Assembly (NCBI GenBank): GCA_902363875.1
Contig: CABJBO010000002.1
Location: 88,803-152,802 of the forward strand
Reading direction: 5' to 3'
DNA: 64,000 bases
Origin: Coriobacteriaceae bacterium
Lineage (GTDB): Bacteria > Actinomycetota > Coriobacteriia > Coriobacteriales > Coriobacteriaceae
Position numbers and translations under genes: made by a program. Positions 59,944-64,000 of this stretch are shown here, in pieces. Every line of letters starts with the position of its first letter. Position 1 is the first letter of the stretch. The notes beneath the pieces are model-generated. The model was not told the DNA's origin. It made no database searches and saw nothing but the letters and a program-made list of their open reading frames with translations.

Positions 59944-60202
59944 GCTGGCCTCCAAAATCGGAGCATTCGACGCTTACGACCAGCATCCCGCACCGCCATG
60001 ACCGCGACAACGCAATCGCTGGCAATAGCCACAAAGTTTCTTTTGCTCAAAAGCTGTCGAAAAGCTCAACAACTCCCCTACCAGCACTTTCTCTGAGCTT
60101 TTTTCGCCAGCAATCTTTTGGCCTTCCACCCTTACGCCAACTGACCAAAATCTAACCAAAAGCTTGACGGAAATTGTGAAGACAGGGACCCCACATAAAC
60201 AA

Positions 60203-60375
60203 ACGTGCCGCCCCAAAAGGGCGGCACACAAACTTAATTATCAGCTTTTCTGCAGTGAGCACGCGACGACCCAACGCCGGAGCTCGGGGCGGGAGGCCGT
60301 GTTGCCTTCCCTCAACGCGACCCTGCGAAGCCGTGAGCGGGGAGGGAAGGCAACACGGCCTCCCGCCCCGAGCTC
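60203..60375 (-). repeat. 3' long-hairpin element, copy 1 (after the 60395 gene)
   Basis: Twenty bases after the stop at 60395 begins a hairpin with perfect 34-base arms (left 60279-60312, right 60342-60375; arm includes GGCCGTGTTGCCTTCCCT). It is capped on the minus strand by GCTCACGGCTTCGCAGGG. A conserved spacer follows (CGGCGTTGGGTCGTCGCGTG), then a terminator-type hairpin with arms GTGCCGCCC and GGGCGGCAC. The spacer, loop and terminator are shared with 61115-61277 but the long arms are not. The 59944-60202 stretch holds only a weak AAAGCTCA/TGAGCTTTT hairpin near 60060-60100. Confidence 0.75.
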
Positions 60376-60394
60376 CGAAGACGGCGAAGACAGG

Positions 60395-61024
60395 CTACAT
60401 GCCCGCGAGACCTCGAGCTGCGGTGGCACACATAAACGCCAGGACTAGGATCACGAGCGAACCCGCGATATCAACCAGCACGCCCATTGCACGGCGCTCA
60501 AACAACCAGCTCTCAAAGTGCGGAGCAACATTGCGCCAGACACGCCACAACAAGATGCCCATGCCGATGACGCCGGGAATATTGAGCAGCAAAATCTCGG
60601 AGCACAAGAGGCCGATCAAGTTGCCGGCGGCAAAGCCCGCATCGCCCTCGCAGTATTTGCGATAAATCATGTACAGCATGTACGCTACAAACGGCTGCAA
60701 GCACGCAGAGATAAACGTGACCACCATCGAGGGGTCCTGAGAAAAGACATCGGTGAGCTTATCCACGCTCGTGGCATCCTTAGAGGCCAGGAACAAGCCA
60801 ATGACCACCACGGGCACCACGCCCAAGATGACCTCGACCATCGTAAACAGCTTGGCAGTCAGGTCTTCGCTCGCCGTATTCAAATGAGGCGCCCACTCAG
60901 GATGAGCATGCGCGCCGGCTTTCTTCTTATCGGCACGCTCTGCCTTGCCGCCCTCAACAACCCGACGCTCAGGATCCTTACGAGTCCCAGCAGCAGCCAC
61001 CCGAGCCCGAGATTTCTTACCCAT
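60395..61024 (-). CDS. Multi-spanning membrane protein, function unknown
   Basis: A 209-residue protein. A basic, soluble N-terminus of 50 residues (MGKKSRARVAAAGTRKD) is followed by four hydrophobic segments (about 60-82, 98-120, 127-150 and 180-205). No known domain is recognised. The start MGKKSRAR at 61024 has a GAGG ten bases upstream. Each end of the gene is flanked by a copy of the long-hairpin element. Confidence 0.7.
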   Translation of the reverse strand: MGKKSRARVAAAGTRKDPERRVVEGGKAERADKKKAGAHAHPEWAPHLNTASEDLTAKLFTMVEVILGVVPVVVIGLFLASKDATSVDKLTDVFSQDPSMVVTFISACLQPFVAYMLYMIYRKYCEGDAGFAAGNLIGLLCSEILLLNIPGVIGMGILLWRVWRNVAPHFESWLFERRAMGVLVDIAGSLVILVLAFMCATAARGLAGM

Positions 61025-61114
61025 AACCAACACCTCACAAGAGGAAACGAATAGCCAACGCTACCCAGTGTACCCCCTAAGCAACATCACCGCCCCAACT
61101 GGCCCCATACAAAA

Positions 61115-61277
61115 ACGTGCCGCCCCAAAAGGGGCGGCACACAAACTTCTAATCAGCTTTTCAGTAGCGAGCACGTGACGACCCAACGCCGGGGCGCGGG
61201 GCGGGGAGATACCTTTCCCTCGCGCGACCCTGCGGAGCCGTGAGCGAGAGGGAAAGGTATTTCCCCGCTCTGCGCTC
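61115..61277 (-). repeat. 3' long-hairpin element, copy 2 (after rubrerythrin)
   Basis: Begins about 20 bases after the rubrerythrin stop. Long arms (left 61191-61222, right 61244-61276; includes GGGGAAATACCTTTCCCT) pair with few mismatches but differ in sequence from copy 1. The cap GCTCACGGCTCCGCAGGG has a single change. Spacer and distal GTGCCGCCCC hairpin are conserved. Confidence 0.75.
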
Positions 61278-61298
61278 CGCAGCAGCCAGCGCCAAGCG

Positions 61299-61838
61299 CT
61301 AGTAGTTCACCACCTGCTCCTCAAAGTACGCCTTCGGGTGGTTGCACACCGGGCACACCTCAGGCGCCTCGGCACCCACATGCAGGTGCCCGCAGTTCAG
61401 GCACTTCCACACCTTTACGCCCTCACGCTCAAACACCTCGCCCGACTCGATGCGCTCGACGAGCTTGTTGTAGCGCTCCTCGTGGGCCTTCTCGACGGCG
61501 GCGACACCACGGAACTTTGCGGCAATCTCGGCAAAGCCCTCTTCCTCGGCGGTCTTGGCAAACTCGTCGTACATCGTGGTCCACTCGTAGTTCTCACCCG
61601 CGGCGGCATCGCGCAGATTGTCCAGGGTATCGGGGACGGCGCCATCGTGCAGATACTTAAACCACAGTTTGGCGTGCTCGGACTCGTTGCCAGCCGTCTC
61701 GGCAAAGATGTTCGAGATCTGAACGTAGCCGTCCTTCTTGGCCTTGGAGGCATAGTAGCGATACTTGGTGTGTGCCTGGGACTCACCGGCAAAAGCGGTC
61801 TCGAGGTTCTTCTTGGTTTGGGAATTCTCAAAATCCAT
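61299..61838 (-). CDS. Rubrerythrin
   Basis: Non-haem diiron peroxidase of 179 residues that protects anaerobes from hydrogen peroxide. The N-terminal four-helix domain carries ExxH-type ligands ([12 protein letters not shown] about 19-30; ESEHAKLW about 52-59; EKAHEERY about 115-122). The C-terminal rubredoxin-like knuckle has CLNCGHLH and CPVCNHP. The start [11 protein letters not shown] at 61838 follows GGGAAG. It is followed by the long-hairpin element. Confidence 0.95.
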   Translation of the reverse strand: MDFENSQTKKNLETAFAGESQAHTKYRYYASKAKKDGYVQISNIFAETAGNESEHAKLWFKYLHDGAVPDTLDNLRDAAAGENYEWTTMYDEFAKTAEEEGFAEIAAKFRGVAAVEKAHEERYNKLVERIESGEVFEREGVKVWKCLNCGHLHVGAEAPEVCPVCNHPKAYFEEQVVNY

Positions 61839-61952
61839 AGGTGTACTTCCCTTCAACGCATGCCGCCCGTAGGCTTCGAGCGGCCTCGTCTTTAGGATGC
61901 CCTCATGTCGGAAATCTAAACCTTACAATCCTGTTCTTCAGATTTGCACGGG

Positions 61953-62858
61953 CTAGATGCTCAGCCAGCGATCGCCCTCGGCTCGGCAAAAGCCCTCACG
62001 CTCCAGGTCGGCCAGAATGCCCGCGACAAGCTCGCGCTCGACCGGCCCGCGCCCAGCCGCCGCTTCCATATCGTTAACGCCCACCACGGCATCAGCAAGC
62101 ATAATCCCCGCCGGTTGGCCATCGCGCGCTGCCAGCAACATGCGCACGATATGCGCGCGCTTTTGGCGACGTGAGCCCTCAAACTTTGATTGACGGCTAT
62201 AGCCCGCCGAGCGCCTGGACGGATTGGGCAACGTCTTTTTTAGATATGCGCCGTAATCCAGCAACGCGTAATACCACGCGCGTGGCGTGTCGGCATCATC
62301 GAGCGGCACGGCAAAGGGAGCGATCTCGTCGGTCGCCGCACCGGGGACCGCCGGACAGGCCGCCTGAATCAGCGGCACCAGCTCGCGGTCGGGAACAGCC
62401 GGTACATCGGGAAAGAAGTGATGCAGAAAGACCGTGCGCACGTTGGTCTCCAGATACACGCCTGGAAGGTCAAACGCAAACGACCGGATACCTTGCGCCG
62501 TTGCCGGGCCAATACCAGGCAGAGCGACCAAGTCACGCGTCTCACGCGGAAACTCACCGTCCCAGTCCTCCACAACGCGCTGAGCGGCCTTGTGGAGCGC
62601 CAGAGCGCGTCGGTTGTAGCCCATGCCCTGCCAAGCGTCCAAAACATCGGAAGGCGCGGCTTGGGCAAGCGCCTGCACGGTCGGAAAGCGATCGAGCCAC
62701 GCCGGCATACGCGTCTCCACGCGTGGCACCTGTGTTTGCTGCAACATGACCTCAGAAAGCCAAATGATGTACGGATCGCGCGTGCGGCGCCACGGAAGGT
62801 CGCGATAACGCAGGACCCCTTCCGAACGAATCATCGAACGAAAGGGGTCCTGAATCAT
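61953..62858 (-). CDS. mutY: A/G-specific adenine glycosylase-like protein without an Fe-S cluster
   Basis: HhH-GPD DNA glycosylase of 301 residues that should remove adenine opposite 8-oxoguanine. The N-terminal domain has WLSEVMLQQTQVPRVETRM with the catalytic Glu (about residue 36) and the hairpin LVALPGIGPATAQGIR (about 109-124). The position of the usual catalytic Asp reads LETNVRTVF, that is Glu in place of Asp. The four-Cys Fe-S loop of standard MutY is absent, replaced by a basic YSRQSKFEGSRRQKR segment. A winged-helix-like C-terminus follows. AAGGAG precedes the ATG. It lies 21 bases after the rrf2 gene. Confidence 0.85.
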   Translation of the reverse strand: MIQDPFRSMIRSEGVLRYRDLPWRRTRDPYIIWLSEVMLQQTQVPRVETRMPAWLDRFPTVQALAQAAPSDVLDAWQGMGYNRRALALHKAAQRVVEDWDGEFPRETRDLVALPGIGPATAQGIRSFAFDLPGVYLETNVRTVFLHHFFPDVPAVPDRELVPLIQAACPAVPGAATDEIAPFAVPLDDADTPRAWYYALLDYGAYLKKTLPNPSRRSAGYSRQSKFEGSRRQKRAHIVRMLLAARDGQPAGIMLADAVVGVNDMEAAAGRGPVERELVAGILADLEREGFCRAEGDRWLSI

Positions 62859-62879
62859 ATCTATGCTCCTTATGCGGCG

Positions 62880-63365
62880 CTATTCCTCCCGGCATGTATA
62901 CGCACAGGTGGCGTACTCGGGAAACGCTTCGCGGTCGGCGAACTTGGGATCGACGGCCGGGAACTGGCGGTGAGCGACGATGTCGCCGAGCGAAACGGAA
63001 TCGAGGTAGTCGCGCATCAACGCTTGAGCTCCGGCCCATAGGGGATGATAGCAGCACGTGCCCATGCGCGCACAGTCGCCATCGGGTGCGGTGCAATCAT
63101 TCATAACCATAGGGCCCTGAACGGCCTCGACGACCTGACGAATGGTGACGTCGTCCGGACTGACCTTGAGACGCATGCCACCGTGGACGCCACGCAGGCT
63201 CTCCACAATACCGGCCTGGACCAAACCGTGCTGAATCGAGCGGGCAAACGAATACGGAACATTGACCTCTTCGGCAGCGGTGCGAACAGAAAGCAAACGC
63301 TCCGGATCCTCGGCAAGCATCGCCAGCATACGAAGGGCGTAATCAGTCTTCCTCGATATGTCCAT
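62880..63365 (-). CDS. Rrf2-family transcriptional regulator (probable Fe-S sensor)
   Basis: A 161-residue winged-helix repressor beginning MDISRKTDYALRMLAMLAED, with the DNA-reading helix around VPYSFARSIQHGLVQAG and wing VHGGMRL (about residue 58-65). A Cys cluster, DCTAPDGDCARMGTCC (about 88-104), is suited to binding an Fe-S cluster, as in NsrR and IscR. It probably senses redox, nitric oxide or iron and, from its position, may control the mutY gene downstream. Confidence 0.9.
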   Translation of the reverse strand: MDISRKTDYALRMLAMLAEDPERLLSVRTAAEEVNVPYSFARSIQHGLVQAGIVESLRGVHGGMRLKVSPDDVTIRQVVEAVQGPMVMNDCTAPDGDCARMGTCCYHPLWAGAQALMRDYLDSVSLGDIVAHRQFPAVDPKFADREAFPEYATCAYTCREE

Positions 63366-63688
63366 TTTTCCCCTTTCAAGGAATACGAACAGCTCGAACG
63401 AGCTCCGGGGCCGAGCTTGTGTCGAGACGCTAAATGACCGCTAGGACATCCAAATGGTAAATCGGATATCCACTGAGTGCCGCGCTTGGAGCGAAATGCA
63501 TCAGATGCGGCCTACAGTGCAATTTAGTATAACCTAACCCCCTGTCTCGTTGAACAGGTGTTGCGCAACAAAGCTGTTGTTTAGACAGATATGCTTATTA
63601 GATTTTACTTGCGTTCCCGAAGGGGCGGGGATTCTGGGCGAAGATGCGCCAGGGCGATCGTTCTATCGAAACAAAGTGCATCAAACGC
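63366..63688. other. Gene-free upstream region of rrf2
   Basis: About 320 bases with no gene. It must contain the rrf2 promoter. I see AT-rich patches near 63520-63610 but no repeat or palindrome that I would defend as an operator. Confidence 0.4.
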
Positions 63689-63716
63689 AAAAAGCCACGT
63701 CCGAAGACGTGGCTTT
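63689..63716 (-). terminator. Terminator of tRNA-Asp
   Basis: Arms AAAGCCACGTC and GACGTGGCTTT with a four-base loop, followed by a T run on the minus strand. Confidence 0.85.
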
Positions 63717-63724
63717 AATTGCGT

Positions 63725-63802
<78 letters not shown>

Positions 63803-63848
63803 AGGCAGGCGTTCGCGTTTGTTTCCGCTCGCGTGCGCTGCGGGGATT

Positions 63849-63878
63849 AGTATACACAGAAGTCTGTCCGGCGCGCAA
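63849..63878 (-). promoter_or_regulatory. Promoter of tRNA-Asp
   Basis: On the minus strand, TTGCGC is followed after 18 bases by TATACT, which is preceded by TGTG. It ends 47 bases upstream of the tRNA. Confidence 0.6.
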
Positions 63879-63971
63879 CAACTTTTTTGAAAAAATTTTT
63901 GGGGCCATCCGGGAGGGTCTCCGGGGCTGGGGCGGGGGTTAAGTTTGCTGCTCTACAGTCCTGCGCAAGAC

Positions 63972-63994
63972 GGAAAGCACATTAAGTGCTTTCC
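63972..63994. terminator. Hairpin at the right edge
   Basis: Perfect arms GGAAAGCAC and GTGCTTTCC with a five-base loop and flanking CGCAA/TTGCG pairing. Probably the terminator of a gene beyond the window. Confidence 0.6.
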
Positions 63995-64000
63995 TTTGCG

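Overview
The window looks like chromosomal DNA of a GC-rich gut actinobacterium of the class Coriobacteriia, most likely Collinsella. This is inferred from gene content and style: two mannose-family PTS operons, an Fe-S-less MutY, a nickel ECF transporter, many GntR/UTRA regulators and frequent long intergenic palindromes. No 16S or other species marker is present. I see no CRISPR array, prophage, replication origin or intact insertion sequence. Most genes lie on the minus strand.

Layout. 0-4 kb: the 3'-truncated end of a phospholipase C-like gene and a nickel/cobalt ECF transporter (fused M/N component, T component, ATPase) behind a NikR-type palindrome. 4-8 kb: pheS-pheT behind a T-box leader. 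8-15.3 kb: M32 carboxypeptidase, glmM, a DUF4012 protein, an EamA transporter, tRNA-Val. 15.6-19.7 kb: poorly characterised accessory genes and an AlbA_2/winged-helix regulator behind arrays of a TATCTCTC repeat. 19.7-24.4 kb: a complete mannose-family PTS (IIA, IIB, IIC, IID) with a SIS-domain sugar-phosphate enzyme and a GntR regulator. 24.9-32.6 kb: M16C peptidase, a repeat-rich envelope protein, 5-formyl-THF cyclo-ligase, metA, and an L-2-hydroxyacid dehydrogenase. 33-47.4 kb: three more SIS enzymes, a second PTS (fused IIAB, IIC, IID), three more GntR/UTRA regulators, recQ, a YitT protein, a HAD phosphatase and an EamA transporter. 47.8-64 kb: GNAT, threonine aldolase, PAP2, mfd, nth, an ABC exporter, rmuC, a DUF6036/HTH two-gene module, membrane proteins, rubrerythrin, mutY-rrf2 and tRNA-Asp.

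How it fits together. The dominant theme of 19.7-47.4 kb is a sugar-phosphate regulon: two PTS transporters, four paralogous SIS enzymes of the fructoselysine/glucoselysine-6-phosphate deglycase type, and four GntR/UTRA repressors. By analogy with the Salmonella gfr system, sugars or Amadori compounds would be phosphorylated during uptake and cleaved in the cytosol by the SIS enzymes, and the repressors would sense the phosphorylated substrates. A TATAACGTC-type motif recurs upstream of one GntR gene, both PTS-linked units and one EamA gene, suggesting a shared regulator.

The second theme is structured non-coding DNA. Several minus-strand genes are followed directly by long paired-stem elements whose loops are conserved while the stems differ but still pair (pheT, glmM, GntR3, a membrane protein, rubrerythrin). 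Short REP-like hairpins and MITE-like palindromes fill most other gaps, and at least two of them enter coding sequence.
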